This document shows positions 12,477-25,445 of a DNA stretch of 64,000 nt, one piece after another. Positions within the stretch are counted from its first letter, which is position 1. Every line of letters begins with the position of its first letter. The notes under the pieces are model-generated. The model worked only from the letters and a program-made list of their open reading frames with translations, was not told the DNA's origin and did no database searches. The stretch comes from Owenia fusiformis (lineage: Eukaryota; Annelida; Polychaeta; Sabellida; Oweniidae). Made by a program: the position numbers and the translations under genes. The stretch lies in NCBI GenBank assembly GCA_903813345.2, contig CAIIXF020000006.1:17610348-17674347 (forward strand), written 5' to 3'.

Positions 12477-12732
12477 CCAGGGGCGGATCTGGGAACCGAT
12501 AAGGAGGGGGGCCAAATTTCAGGTCAGAGAAAAAACTTCAGCAATAATTTTGGGGCCCTAAACCCCAAAGTGGGCCCAAATTTCGAAATTTTGAGGCCCA
12601 TTGTCTTCAAATTTTGGCATGAAATTAAAAAATAGGGCCTTAAAAGGCCAAGTAATAACCAAAGAGCCCCACTTTTTGGGGCCTTAGGCCTTTTTTGGCC
12701 CAAAATCCCCCCCCCCCCCCAGATCCGCCAGT
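12477..12732. mobile_element. MITE of the CACTGGCGGATCC family
   Basis: The left end (CCAGGGGCGGATCTGGG) and right end (CCCAGATCCGCCAGT) are inverted matches with GATTC on both sides (12472-12476 and 12733-12737), fitting a 5-bp duplication. The interior contains GGCCCAAATTT and AGGCC repeats plus a C-run. Confidence 0.75.
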
Positions 12733-15149
12733 GATTCTTTATCTGTATGTTTGGAATATGTTAGGTTTGAGGCTTGATAAGACAATTTAGAGGTAGGAAG
12801 ACTTCAAATAATTATTTGCTTGTAAATCAAGCATTTCTACTGTAGATATCTCTTTGATCAAATATTAGCAGTAGAATTGAAAAATGTAACATCCCTCACT
12901 AGTTGCACATGGCAATTCTAGATGTGATAAAGCGCATTGTGTACCATCAGGTGATGTTTCCATGCTTATTATTACAATTTTGTTGTTCTACAGTATAAGT
13001 GCAGGTGAATTTATTGTTATTCATGAATATTAGAAATGAAATACTATACCTTTATAAATGATGAAACACTTTATTGTAGCACCTTATTCCCATTGTCATG
13101 CCAAACAATCAATTCAAACAAAACATATACGAGGGTTGATCCAAAAGTTCTCTACCGTTTTATCTAAAAAAATTATTCCTTTGTGAATTTTGTTCAAACT
13201 TGGTCAGGAGCAACATGTATATGATAGCTTGGTATTGTATCAATATCGTTGAAAATATATTCATTATTAAATCAATCTACAAACATCACTGAGGCTAAAT
13301 ATTAAAATGTTATCTAATGCATCCCTGCAGCCCTGAGGCTGAATATTAAAATGTTGTTCAATGCAAACAATTAAATCTGCAAAACGCTCAACACCTAAGA
13401 GGTATATTCAATTTATTAATTATAAGTGAATCAAACATTTTACAGTGTTTCATTAAAAACTGAAAAATATAATCTCAAATACATGTATATTATTAAGCAT
13501 ACTATAATGACAACAGGCCACCATACCATTAAACTGAGCTGAAATGTTTACTGAATTTTAACAAGTGATTTAATATCTTATATAACATGAGAGAACCAAA
13601 AAGAACCATTGAAATTCCAGTAGTGATTTCACCTTCAAACTAAACACAATAAAAAATCTGCAATTTGATATAAAAAACATGGAGAATACAAATTAATCAT
13701 GCAGACATCTTGCCAAATTCTGAAGCTCACTTCCTGGAGTGGAATCCAGTAATTTAATTTGATTTTCTCATGATTACTGTTGATTGATGTTGTCATTTCC
13801 ACTACTGACTAGTTTGTTAACATTGTGATCAATACTGTGAACCATGTTTATGTTGTGGATGTTCCATGGATGCCTCTTTGACAGTTTTTGTTGATGAATG
13901 TCAAAGTAACGGGCAGTCGATGAGTTGTAAAGCACGTTTTCACAATTACTTCATACTGCTTCCTTGCACTGTTTGCAAATTATGAATGACATGGTAACAT
14001 TGCAATCAGTTTGTATTACATGTATTGTTTACAAGTATCATGGTAAGAGTGAAATCAACTTTTACTCAATTTATTTTTTTATTTTTACACAAAGAATAAA
14101 ATTACTGAACACATTTGTTTCTTGTTAAATGATATGCAACTTAAAAATGAGAAAAATCATGAAAAATAGGCATATTTTGACCAATTTCTGTCTGAATTGT
14201 GAAAATGAGAATTTTGCACCCACGTGAGAAAATATTCTGGTGAGAAAGCTGAGAAGCCTTTCCCAGCATTCTTAAAAGCAAAATGTAGAGTTCCATTATA
14301 CTCTAGTCTAATCATGGGAAAGTATAAAACACGAGTGAGTTAAGTGAAATCTGAATACTCTGTGAGAGTAAGTGAATTCAACATGACATAAGATTTCCCT
14401 TGAGCAAAATACAAATGATGAATGAAGAATGGGCTCACTACATTGTCATATTGTTGCGCTTTATATGATTAAAATAGACACATCCTTGTAATAATATACT
14501 TACTGTTTTTAGGTTGTGCCTGCTAGGAGATGGGTTCACATGTATGAATTATTATTCAATAGAGGATAGCAGGATAATATGATACATGGGCAGATTTCAT
14601 TAAAAAACGCTGGTCTTTAGTTAGTACGAATCCCTTAGTGCTATAACGGTTCATGTAGACAGAATAGATAATGAAGCAGCAGAGACTTCCTGGAATAGAC
14701 GTACCATGAAGTATTTAACAAATCATTGTAAATACCATAATGTGGCACCTAATGCTCCCTCTTGAGGGTCATAGCCTCTAAAACCTATAAATATGTTACA
14801 TTGATTTTAATAAATAAAAATAAATAAAAAAAAGTACTCATATTTGAAAATGTAAAATAGCATGGAAAAGAGTGGAATCGATGAGGAATAAAATATACAG
14901 ACATGTAGTCAACACTTGTTTAGAAAGGTCAGAATAAAGGAAGCCAATAGCCATAAAAAGTATGCTGTTGTTAAACCATGGGTACTTTGATATTAGATAC
15001 CAACTTTGTGACTCAAATGGAAATCTTAGATTCCCATAGAAGCTCTACACTTGTATGAGTCTATTATATTATTGCAATAGACTGACTATTGAAGGTAGTT
15101 GGCTGATGATGAAGACTAGGCAGGCCTGTATAGGCAGATATAAAAGCCA
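12733..15149. other. No gene; isolated repeat fragments
   Basis: No supported coding exon. At 13127 a mariner-like end reads ACGAGGGTTGATCCAAAAGT. At about 14776-14835 lies a T(A)-rich 3' tail ('ATGTTACATTGATTTTAATA' followed by AATAAA units), whose inverse recurs at about 19870-19940; this looks like a retroelement tail. Confidence 0.4.
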
Positions 15150-15565
15150 AGATACAAGCAATTTCAAATTAAAGATGCAAGACAAGTCAAATTGAGATGT
15201 TAGACCAATTCAAATCAGATGCAAAATAAATTCAAATAAAGCATCAGCATTTAAAACATGGAACAAAGTTTCAAATTATGGAAAAAATTGAGAATTCAAG
15301 GTGATAAGGAAGACAAGATAGAATATTTGAATGGTGGGGCAATATTTGGAACAAGAGGCAACATTTCAAATTAGGAGACAAAACTATCAAATTAGGACAA
15401 TTTTTTAAAAAGAGACAATGATTATAAAATAAGGGACAAAATCTAAACAAGGAATAACACAAGCGGCAACATTTGAAAAATGAGTCACAGGTGTTGGAAA
15501 TCAGGGCATTTACAATATAATAAAAAGGACAGCATTTGGAAAAGATGAGACTAAAGATAATCATG
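15150..15565. repeat. Degenerate short tandem repeat
   Basis: Loose repeats of roughly 20-35 bp built on 'GACAA..TTTCAAATTA' and 'AAAGATGCAAGACAA'. Divergence is high. The long minus-strand frame at 15271-15564 is Phe/Cys/Leu-rich because it reads this repeat. Confidence 0.5.
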
Positions 15566-15678
15566 GGTCAAAAGGTGAAGCAAGCTGCTGCAACGGAACT
15601 ATGTATGTTAGTTTCTATTTTAATCACTTCATATATATAGATACTAAAAATTTCTTAACAGGATGTTTTTATTTCCAG

Positions 15679-15778
15679 TCTGACTGTTAGTGGTTCCATA
15701 GTACAACCTGGCCAGTAGAAAACTGGAGATGAGGTTTTTGGCTTTTTGCATGCCTAATAATGCTACTGCATTTGGGAA
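15679..15778 (+). other. Candidate small exon
   Basis: A polypyrimidine tract and AG (TTTTTATTTCCAG) precede about 100 bp that end in a consensus donor (GGGAAG|GTAAGT). An internal ATG opens MRFLAFCMPNNATAFGK up to the donor. This could be a 5' exon of the transporter gene that starts at 26436, or chance. No partner exon is proven. Confidence 0.25.
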
Positions 15779-17154
15779 GGTAAGTCAATGTGACTATGAA
15801 CTCAGTATTTTAAAATGATTTCAATAGGGAAAACATTTTAATCAGATCATCTATATGTTTCAAGTCATTTATAATTATATTTTGCCAATGTTTTACTTTT
15901 AAATTAATTTGTTGATTAAAGTATTTGTTACCATTTTAGATTATACTTAGAATATAAACTGTTCTGAGAACTTAATATAATGTTATGATTAGTCTGACAC
16001 AATTTCCACAGATGTGGTTCAAGGCTATACCAGTATACAGTGATGTTGATGTTGGATGAATTACTCAAACATAAAAACATCATGCCATAAAATATAATAA
16101 AATGTGACACATGTAAACGCGACTAAAATGCATTTTCTATGTATCAGTTATATTTTTTTTAAATAGACATATTCAACCTTTAAAAATAGAAAAAAAACTA
16201 TTTGAGTAAAAAACATGCTTTGAGATATGACATACAGTGTTTTCAGTAGGTTTGTCCAAGATTGCATCCCTGGGATGTAACGATTTTCAAAAAATGCGTC
16301 TCCCCTCAAAATTGCATCCCTTGAAAAAATGTTCCCGGGAAATCAAAGTCAAGCTTTTACACTAACCGAAATAAAATTGATGAAATTTTGTATCGGATTT
16401 GCTATTTATTGGTCTAAATCAGTGTTCTGGCTGGAGAGTCTAGTATGTCATTGAATGATACAGATACCATCACTTGTGAGGTATAACTTATATTCAACCA
16501 TTAGAAACACATTTTCTTTGCATATTTCGAAGCAATTAGCTACTGATTTTGCTTTAGTTTAGGGGCAATCTGCGCAAGGTTCAATTTTTGGGTTCAGTTT
16601 CTTGCGCATGCTCATTCTTAAATAATGATCTTGTGATCGCACTTGACCAATAGAAAATGGTTTAAATCAGGTCTTCAGCTAGCGGCCAATCGTAAGACTC
16701 GTACTGATTACTGCTCGGATATCGAGTATTGGATAACTATTTGTCCTATCACATGCCTCGTACTATTTCGATCAGAAATCAACTTCCGGGAAGGAAACTT
16801 CGAAAGAAAATTGTATTTCTTTTAGAAATAGAATTTCCTTCAATTATTAAGTGGATTCATGAAGTGATTTATGAAATTCAAATTGCGTACCAAAAACGTA
16901 ATTATTTTTTTAATTTGCGTCCACCCAATCTTGATTTACGTCCTCTCCATTGAAGGACGCCGTAATGGAATCACTGACATATATACGATTACCACTCAAT
17001 GCAAAATCAAGCCATGTAAATGAAGTAATGATATGATACATGGTGCCACATGAAAAATCAGATTTTACCCAAGATTGTTCACCACTTGATTTCCTGTTTA
17101 TAGTTAAATTCAAATATGTTGAATTTAGCTTAAAAATCTCTATACAATAATCAG
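15779..17154. other. No gene seen
   Basis: AT-rich sequence without a supported exon. Frames at 16643-16953 have no recognisable domain and no splice context. Confidence 0.35.
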
Positions 17155-18998
17155 AGCATTAAGATAGTCAAAGTATAATAATGCATATTAAGGTATTTAG
17201 AGTATGATAATGCATGTTAAGGTAGTCAGAGTAAGACAATGCATATTAAGGTAGTCAGAGTGTGACAATGCGTTTTAAGGTAGTTAGAGTAAGATGATGC
17301 ATGTTAAGGTATTCAGAATACGATAATGTATGTTAAGGTAGTCAGAGTAAGACAATGCATGTTTAGGTAGTCAGAGTGTGACAATGCGTTTTAAGGTAGT
17401 TAGAGTAAGATGATGCATGTTAAGGTAGTCAGAGTGTAACAATGCGTTTTAAGGTAGTTAGAGTAAGATGATTCATGTTAAGGTAGTCAGAGTAGGATAA
17501 TTATGTTAAGATAATCAGCGTAGGATAATGCATGTTAAGATATTTAGTAAGAGTATGATAATGCATAGTAAGGTATTCAGAATATGATAATGCATGTTAA
17601 GGTATTCAGAGTAGGACAGTGCATGTTAAGGTATTCAAAGTAAGATAATGCATGTTAATTGTAAAGGTATTCAGAGTATGATGATGCATGTTAAGGTATT
17701 CAGAGTATGATAATGCATGCTAAGGTAGTCAGAACAGGATGATAATGCATGTTAAGGTAGTCAGAGTATGATAATGCATGTTAAGGTAGTCAGAGTAGGA
17801 CAATGCATGTTAAGGTATTCAGAGTAAGATAATGTATATTAAGGTATTCAGAGTATGATAATGCATGTTAAGCTATTCAGCATATGATAATGTATGCTAA
17901 GATATTCAGAGTATGATAATGCATGTTAAGGTATTTAGAGTAAGACAATGCATGTTAAGGTATCCAGAGTATGATAATAATGCATGTTACGTTATTCAGA
18001 GTAGGACAATGCATGTTAAGGTATTTCAGAGTGTGATAATGCATGTTAAGGTATTCAGAGTATGATAATAATGCATGTTATGGTATTTAGAGTAGGACAA
18101 TGCATGTTAAGGTATTCAGAGTATGATAATAATGCATGTTACGTTATTCAGAGTAGGACAATGCATGTTAAGGTATTTCAGAGTGTGATAATGCATGTTA
18201 AGGTATTTAGAGTAAGACAATGCATGTTAAGGTATCCAGAGTATGATAATAATGCATGTTACGTTATTCAGAGTAGGACAATGCATGTTAAGGTATTTCA
18301 GAGTGTGATAATGCATGTTAAGGTATTCAGAGTATGATAATAATGCATGTTATGGTATTTAGAGTAGGACAATGCATGTTAAGGTATTCAGAGTATGATA
18401 ATAATGCATGTTACGTTATTCAGAGTAGGACAATGCATGTTAAGGTATTTCAGAGTGTGATAATGCATGTTAAGGTATTCAGAGTATGATAATAATGCAT
18501 GTTATGGTATTCAGAGTAGGACAATGCATGTTAAGGTATCCAGAGTATGATAATAATGCATGTTACGTTATTCAGAGTAGGACAATGCATGTTAAGGTAT
18601 TTCAGAGTGTGATAATGCATGTTAAGGTATTCAGAGTATGATAATAATGCATGTTATGGTATTTAGAGTAGGACAATGCATGTTAAGGTATTCAGAGTAT
18701 GATAATAATGCATGTTACGTTATTCAGAGTAGGACAATGCATGTTAAGGTATTTCAGAGTGTGATAATGCATGTTAAGGTATTCAGAGTATGATAATAAT
18801 GCATGTTATGGTATTTAGAGTAGGACAATGCATGTTAAGGTATTCAGAGTATGATAATAATGCATGTTACGGTATTTAGAGTAGGACAATATATGTTACA
18901 GTATTCAGAGTATGATAATGCATGCAAGATAGTCAGCGTAGGATAATGCATGTTAAGGCATTTAGAGTATGATGATGCATGTTAAGGTATTCAGAATG
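17155..18998. repeat. Satellite array, 29-32-bp monomer, with 152-bp higher-order repeat
   Basis: About 60 monomers on the pattern GGTATTCAGAGTATGATAAT then GCATGTTAA. The left part is monomeric and diverged. From about 17.98 to 18.85 kb, five monomer types (…AGTGTGATAATG, …ATGATAATAATG, …TAGGACAATG and so on) recur in fixed order. The marker CGTTATTCAG falls at 17990, 18142, 18262, 18414, 18566 and 18718, giving spacings of 152, 120, 152, 152 and 152 bp. The 120-bp case lacks one monomer. Confidence 0.95.
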
Positions 18999-21529
18999 AA
19001 AGCGAAGGAAAGCCTATTGTTCAAAATTTCCAGATGATTTTATACTTGAATCTCAATAAGAATCATTGTAAATTCTTCTGTTAACTATTTCTTTTGAAAA
19101 CAATTTTATTTTGGGAACCTTTCATTGATTGTCTTTTAATGGCAAACGGTAAAATATTATGACCAGTAAAAGAACATTCTGACCTGGAATATTGAGAAAA
19201 GATATAGTCTGAACTTGAACACATACGTACACGTAGAAAAACATTTCTGTCTTTGATAGTAGAACATGAATCTGCCATGAGATGGTTTTAATTTTCTGAT
19301 AGAGTATAAAATAGTCACATTGTTGAGATATAGTGGTCCTTCCATCATTTCCATTAGAAACAATAATCCATTATCATCATGGCATATTTGCTATAATTGA
19401 TATCGATATAGTTTGCTTAATGTTGCATGAAACGTAAGATTAGAGATACGAATATTAATTGCTTGCATAAATAAGTCCTAAAATAATGAAGAAAATATTG
19501 CTGGCATTAATGAATTTATTTTGCAAGTTGGGTTTCAAAACAGGTCGAATAATAAATCTTGGCATCTTGTTAATTTGGTAAATTGATCCAATACTCTTTC
19601 TAGTCAGTGAGTTGTGAGTCAGAGCCAATGATTCAAGCTAACACTTGAAAGACAGGTTCCCCAGAGGTCTGTAGTTGAAGGATCAATACTGGCCAATTTA
19701 GTAAAGAACCTCAGTTATTAAAAAGAAGAGGGAGTTATTTTTCTTCTACCAAAATCATTGAATTCATTTTCCTTTGCATTGTAAAGAACCTCAAGGGTAT
19801 AGTGTTACAAGAAGGGTTGTATTTGCAAGAAAGCTGCATGATGCTTGTGTCACTATACTATACTATTTTTTATTTATTTACTTTTATTTATTTTTTTATT
19901 TATTAAAATCAATGTAACATATTTACAGGTTTTAGTGGCCTAATAAGGCTGTGACAGTCTGATGTAATATGCCCTGTATATTTGCCCTGGTCTTGGCATC
20001 TATACATTGGCAGTCAAGTGAAATCTGCCCTAGTCTTTGCCCCGGGTCTTTGCATAATGAGGAATTGACAACATTTTTTACCCACTCTCTCCCGTTCCTT
20101 ACATATCTGCAAAACTTGACATGTTTTAAATGATTGATGTCATTTCCATATTTATTTCCCTTTACATATGGCAATCAGATTAATATATCTACTGCTAAAA
20201 CACAGCTCTTTACGAAATGTGTCTGAAATGTCAGCCTTTATTCATGTAATAAGTATTTTTACTGAAATAAGCTTGTATTCACGAATGCAATTAATGGCTG
20301 TTGGCTATCGGATGCAACAATCTTGTTACATAAGTCTCGGGATGGTAAACCACGGAATCAGAATAATTCAATCATTCAACAATTTTCTGTTCTTAGGTTT
20401 CCAGACAATAATTCAATGAAGGTGTAATGTGACCTTAACGTCTATTCAGTCTGATGAACAGTGTCAGAAAATGGCTCAAATTGGGGTCTGTGTACTGGAC
20501 TGTATTATAGCAGTAAATTGTCCTGGCATTTTTTGTCAGTTTCATTTTATAGATTTAAAATGAATTATTTTTATTTTGAAAAAAATAGAGTCAGGATTAA
20601 ATATTATGATCCTCAAGCTATTTCCAAATACCTACTTAAATGGGTGCCCTTATATGATGCAAGAACCATTGCCATTGCAATCAATTTACAAGCTACATTC
20701 TAATGTCTCAGAATCTCGTTACATAAGACATAGGGCACTTTTAGGTTAAAGAAGTGATTTCATTTGTGTTTTATTGAAGTCTTAAGTGGTTAAAGGGGAG
20801 ATAACTCAGTTCATGATTCTACTTTAGTGATTTCATTTGATAATAGGACAAGTTTATCTCTGAAAACATGAATGATTTTCCATTGATTAACATTTGATAG
20901 TTCATGATGTAGAAAGTCAGCTATTTTATTGCTTTTATTCACATGATTAATTAATATAAGTAGTGTTTATCACTGACATGTAACATTATAACTATGGTAT
21001 ACTTCATTGGTTAGACTATAATTTAGCTTCATATAACGGTAATCTATTGGACAACTACTTAAAAAGCTACAGATGTTAATGTTCACTCGAGTGTTTCAAT
21101 TTTCAATTTCTGTACATGTACTTCTTAAAAAATTTAAACAAAGCCAAATAGACGGAAATATAGTATAAAGTATGAAAAAATGTGAAATGAGTGCTTCGTC
21201 TTAAATGTCTATGAAAATTTGAAAATTAAAATTCAAGTGAATCAAAAACAGTGTGTTGGAAATTGCTTTTAGTTTGTCCATGTTAAGTTCATGATGATTC
21301 AATAAAGGGAAAGGGAGTTTTAAAGTTTGTGACTAATTTGTGTGTGGGGTACTACTTATTCTTACAGAAACGATAAATTTTGTTAATATCAACAAAGTTA
21401 GCTTCGAGATTTGGAAACATTTCCTAATGAACAAAGTACAACAATACACTGAACTTCCTGCTAAATGTACTAATACGTTGAACTTTACCTGCCAGCAAAA
21501 TATACTAAATATACTGCTGCATTAAACTT
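18999..21529. other. No gene seen
   Basis: AT-rich intergenic sequence. Open frames at 20168-20419 and 20461-20703 show no domain and no splice context. A retroelement-like A/T-rich tail lies at about 19870-19940 (inverse of 14776-14835). Confidence 0.35.
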
Positions 21530-22400
21530 TCCCTGTCTACTAGATATACTATTGCACCAGACATTACCTGCCTCCTATATATACAGGTACTATTGCACTA
21601 AACTTTGCTTGCTTAATAAATATACTTTTACACTAAACTTTACCTGTCTAATATATACTATTGCACTAAACTTTGCTTGCTTAATAAATATGCTATTGCA
21701 CTAAGCTTTACCTGTCTAATATATACTATTGCACTAAACTTTGCTTGCTTACTAAATATACAATTGCCCTAAACTTTACCTGTCTAATATATACTATTGC
21801 ACTAAACTTTACCTGCCTTCTAGATATACTATTGTACTAAACTTTACCCGTCTACTAGATATGCTATTGCACTAAACTTTACCTGTCTACTAGATATACT
21901 ATTGCACTAGATTTTACATGCCTTCTAGATATACTATGCACTAAACTTAACTTGCTTACTAAATATACTATTGCATTAAACTTTACCTGTCTAATATACA
22001 CTATTGCACTAAACTTTACTTGAATTGAACTAAACTTTACCTGTTTAATATATACTATGACACTAAACTTTACTTGCTTACTAAATATGCTATTGCACTA
22101 AACTTTACCTGTCTAATATATACTTTTGCACTAAACTTTACGTGCTTACTAAATATACTATTGCACTTAACTTTACCTGTTTAATATTTACTATTACACA
22201 AAACTTTACTTGTTTACTAAATATGCTATTGCACTAAGTTCTACCTGTCTAATATATACTATTGCACTACACTGTACTTGCTTACTAAATATGCTATTGC
22301 ACTAAACTTTACCTGTCTAATATATACTATTTCACTAAACTTTACTTGCTTACTAAATATACAACTGCACTAAACTTTATTTGCCTATTAAATGCCTACT
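21530..22400. repeat. Dimeric tandem repeat, about 68 bp
   Basis: Two alternating subunits share 'TATTGCACTAAACTTTACCT' and differ in the second half: GTCTAATATATAC in one, TGCTTACTAAATATG in the other. Roughly 25 subunits with moderate divergence. No coding meaning. Confidence 0.9.
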
Positions 22401-22587
22401 AAACTTGGTCTTTTGAGTTTCCTCATTGACACAATGTTAAAAATCTTTGTTCCTCTATGTTGATTTGCTCAATATAATCAAAATTTTTAAGTAAATCACA
22501 TTCTGAATTTCAATGATATCAACTAGTTTGGACAATCAGAGTTTTAGATTGATCCAATAGAAAATATTTGATAAACAATGAAATTAA

Positions 22588-23625
22588 CAACTTTTGCAAC
22601 GAAGTTCGAGGGGGATATAGAGAAGCCGTCCGTTCGTCCGTCCGTTTGTCCGTGTGTCCGGGCTATAACTCCAATACCGGTTGACGGATTTGGTTCAAAT
22701 TTTATAGGCTTATGCCTTATGAGTGTAGGACCTCTGCTCGAGAAGGAATTTTCAATATGGCCGCTCAATTCGAAATGGCCACCATTTTTCGTAAAAAATG
22801 TAATCGTTGATAACTCAAATAGTTGACAGATTTGGTTCAAATTTTATATGCTGATGCCTAGGGACAAAGGAGTTTTTAATTTCAAAATGGTGGCCATTTT
22901 TCGTAAAAATATATAATCTTTGATAACTCAAATACCAGTGAACGGATTTGGTTCAAATTTTATATGATGATGCTTAGGGACACAGTAGCTATGTTCGACA
23001 AAAAATTTCAAGATGGCCGCTGAATTTCAAAATGGCGGCAATTTTTCGTAAAAAACGTAGGACCTCTGCTCGAGAAGGAATTTTCAATATGGCCGCTCAA
23101 TTCGAAATGGCCACCATTTTTCGTAAAAAATGTAATCGTTGATAACTCAAATAGTTGACAGATTTGGTTCAAATTTTATATGCTGATGCCTAGGGACAAA
23201 GGAGTTTTTAATTTCAAAATGGTGGCCATTTTTCGTAAAAATATATAATCTTTGATAACTCAAATACCAGAGAGCAGATTTGGTTGAAATTTTATATGAT
23301 GATGCCTAGGGACACAGTAGCTCTGTTCAAGAAATAATTTTCAAGATGGCGGCTGAATGTCAAGATGGCGGCCAATTTTCGTAAAAAACGTAATCTTTGA
23401 TAACTCATATATCAGTGAACGGATATGGTTCAAATTTTATATGATGATGCCTAGTTCACAATGGTATAAACTAACTTTGTGCCAAATGTCATGCTTCTAT
23501 CACAAAGTGCACAAACATGTCAACATTTACACGAGCTATAATAAGAATAATATGTTTTGTTCGGTGGGACTTGCTACTCCGTGGAGTTGCTGTTTTTCTA
23601 GTATTTATATTACATTGAACTTAAC
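22588..23625 (+). repeat. Composite repeat (inverse copy of 4420-5270) with recent internal duplication
   Basis: It starts with a CCGTCCGTCCGT-rich head, then 'GGGCTATAACTCCAATACCG', then tandem units mixing 'GATAACTCAAATACCAG', 'TTTGGTTCAAATTTTATATG', 'GCCTAGGGACA' and 'AAAATGGCGGCCATTTTTCG'. The right part carries TTCGGTGGGACTTGCTACTC, matching the inverse of 4430-4470. Positions 22725-22938 and 23057-23270 appear identical over 214 bp, 332 bp apart. Protein frames here (for example the SVRPSVCPCV stretch) are repeat translations. Confidence 0.85.
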
Positions 23626-24212
23626 CTTCCTGCTACATGTACTATTGCGCAAAACTACCTGCCTAGTGTGTGTACTACATTTATTAGTTTAGAACTTCTT
23701 GTTCTTTCCTAGAAAAATAGAATGATGATAATGATAAATCGGCAAGGTTATGCTGACATAGCCCTAATGAATTCTTTGATTTATAACAAGACACAGCTGA
23801 ATAATTCACCACTTGAGAAAATACATACTAGAAGTGGGGAAGTACTGGAATAAGGTAGATGAACATCCTTTTATACTTATGCTAGGAGAGGTAATTCTAC
23901 AACATCATGAAAAATTCCTTTCTAGAGGGTAAATGCCAAATCAGCATTCTGAGACCCTTTCTTGGCCCCAAGCTAACATGAGTTGAGAGAGATGCAAATT
24001 GGTCAAATGACCATAATATTTTCAGGATAGTTCTATTGCACTCTTCAGACAGTTTTTAAGTCACAAGTGGTGATATATTGTTATAGTCTTAACTTAGTTG
24101 TGGATGGTGTTTGGCGGTTTGTGGTCTGTAACAAATGGCAGGTGGTGACATTTGGTGGTGACAATGCACAAGATTGACTTAATTTGTTGTTTGCACATAT
24201 ATATATTTGCGA
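23626..24212. other. Glycosyltransferase-like gene 3' flank with TGTCACC repeat
   Basis: No exon seen. About 24060-24170 is a copy of a dispersed repeat with 'GGTGGTGACA' and 'CTGTAACAAATGGCAGGTGG', also present near 39450-39560 and, inverted, 43573-43680. Confidence 0.5.
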
Positions 24213-25445
24213 TCATTTTGCTTTTGTCTCATCCAATATGTTTATCACTGGAATTTTTAAATGTGCAATACATTCTTTATTGAATTTTGGGTTCTTCACT
24301 ATATCAATCTTATTGTCCTTGTATACTGTCTTCCATTTACAGCATTTCACAGTTGCACCCTTATGTGATATAACAGACTCCTTCCACAACATGTTATTAT
24401 TTTTGTCGGCATTCAAATAGATTTTATCTTTGAGTTTCTTTGGTCCAGCTTGGTGCAAAGCTAGAGTTGTTTCTGTAATATCAAATGTTGCTATCCGAGC
24501 CTTGTTGCTATACATTAGCAACCAGTTGTCATATGCAGGCAAACTGACCACAAAATCTGGTACTGAGCACCAAGGGAAACTAGTCCTGCTTGTGATGAAA
24601 TAATCCTGGGCATTATCCTTACCCATTTTTGCACCTATAGAATGCTGGGTAATCTCCTCCTCTGAGCCAGATTTGATATGTTTATCTTGCTTAGAAAAGT
24701 TGGCCTCAAGTCTCAGTCCAAATACTATATAACTTTCGATTTTGTGAAGTTTTGTGAAGTTTTGAATTGCTTGTAGGGATGTGATTAGTTTTCCTATGTG
24801 GAACAGGATATCTCCATTGGAATACATGTAAAGGTCTGTGTTGAAACGTCTCTGGGACTCAAGGAACATTTGACGAAGAACAGGTCTGCTTCCTGCTGTC
24901 ATATTTGCCATCAATTCAATGATTCTCCAGTTTGAATTAAATACAGGTTTATTTCCAGAGATGCAAGCTCCATCTTTTACTGGTAGTTTAAAGTGCTTAC
25001 TTGAAAAGATAGCTATATTTGTTGTATTTTTTGGAAAGTTGTTATAGTTACATATTGTATTGTTCTGGATTGGGAAACGAGAAGGTTCCCTTTCTGAAAA
25101 TGTTGTAAAAATGGTAAGAAACTTACGATTCAAATTTCGATGTTTCATTGACTGTATATTAATCAAATGCAATTCCAGTTCTCTTAGATTCTTTATCATA
25201 GTCTTGTTGATACTAATTATATGCTTAGAGGTGTCCTTAATGTTGTTAATAGCCTCATTAATAGTTTTATGTGTGTCTTCAACGTGACTTTGTTCTTTAT
25301 ATCCCATATTATGATCTCCATGGGTGACATTATTTACTGCCCTTATAACCATATTGGGCAAACTGCTATATAAAACCAATCCAGTTAACAACATAGTCTG
25401 CATTACGAGAACAAATCCTAGAAATATCTGATACCGAGAAATCAT
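24213..25445 (-). CDS. Intronless type II membrane glycosyltransferase-like protein
   Basis: An uninterrupted 410-codon frame. The frame is open eight codons further upstream, but those begin at TTG; the first ATG is at 25445 (MISRYQIF). Residues about 6-28 form one hydrophobic segment, as in Golgi type II enzymes. A Lys/Asn-rich stem of about 90 residues follows. The C-terminal half carries blocks typical of GT-A nucleotide-sugar transferase-like proteins: YSNGDILF (about 208-215, in the place of a DxD metal motif), DYFIT (about 281), VPDFVVSLPAYDNWLL (about 295-310) and ALHQ (about 329-332). Several Asn-X-Ser/Thr sites are present. The order and spacing of blocks support the fold; donor and acceptor sugars cannot be told. 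A retrocopy origin is possible because neighbouring genes are intron-rich. Confidence 0.8.
   Translation of the reverse strand: MISRYQIFLGFVLVMQTMLLTGLVLYSSLPNMVIRAVNNVTHGDHNMGYKEQSHVEDTHKTINEAINNIKDTSKHIISINKTMIKNLRELELHLINIQSMKHRNLNRKFLTIFTTFSEREPSRFPIQNNTICNYNNFPKNTTNIAIFSSKHFKLPVKDGACISGNKPVFNSNWRIIELMANMTAGSRPVLRQMFLESQRRFNTDLYMYSNGDILFHIGKLITSLQAIQNFTKLHKIESYIVFGLRLEANFSKQDKHIKSGSEEEITQHSIGAKMGKDNAQDYFITSRTSFPWCSVPDFVVSLPAYDNWLLMYSNKARIATFDITETTLALHQAGPKKLKDKIYLNADKNNNMLWKESVISHKGATVKCCKWKTVYKDNKIDIVKNPKFNKECIAHLKIPVINILDETKAK

Noticed and set aside
15271-15564. 97-codon Phe/Cys/Leu-rich frame that could be a membrane protein
   Set aside because: It coincides with a degenerate tandem repeat and has no splice or start support.
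18062-18337. 91-codon frame with repeated peptide
   Set aside because: It lies wholly in the satellite; the repeats in the peptide only mirror the DNA repeats.
22544-22840. Frames on both strands with SVRPSVCPCV or TDGRTDGF stretches
   Set aside because: They translate the CCGTCCGTCC-rich head of a composite repeat in both directions. No splice context or domain.
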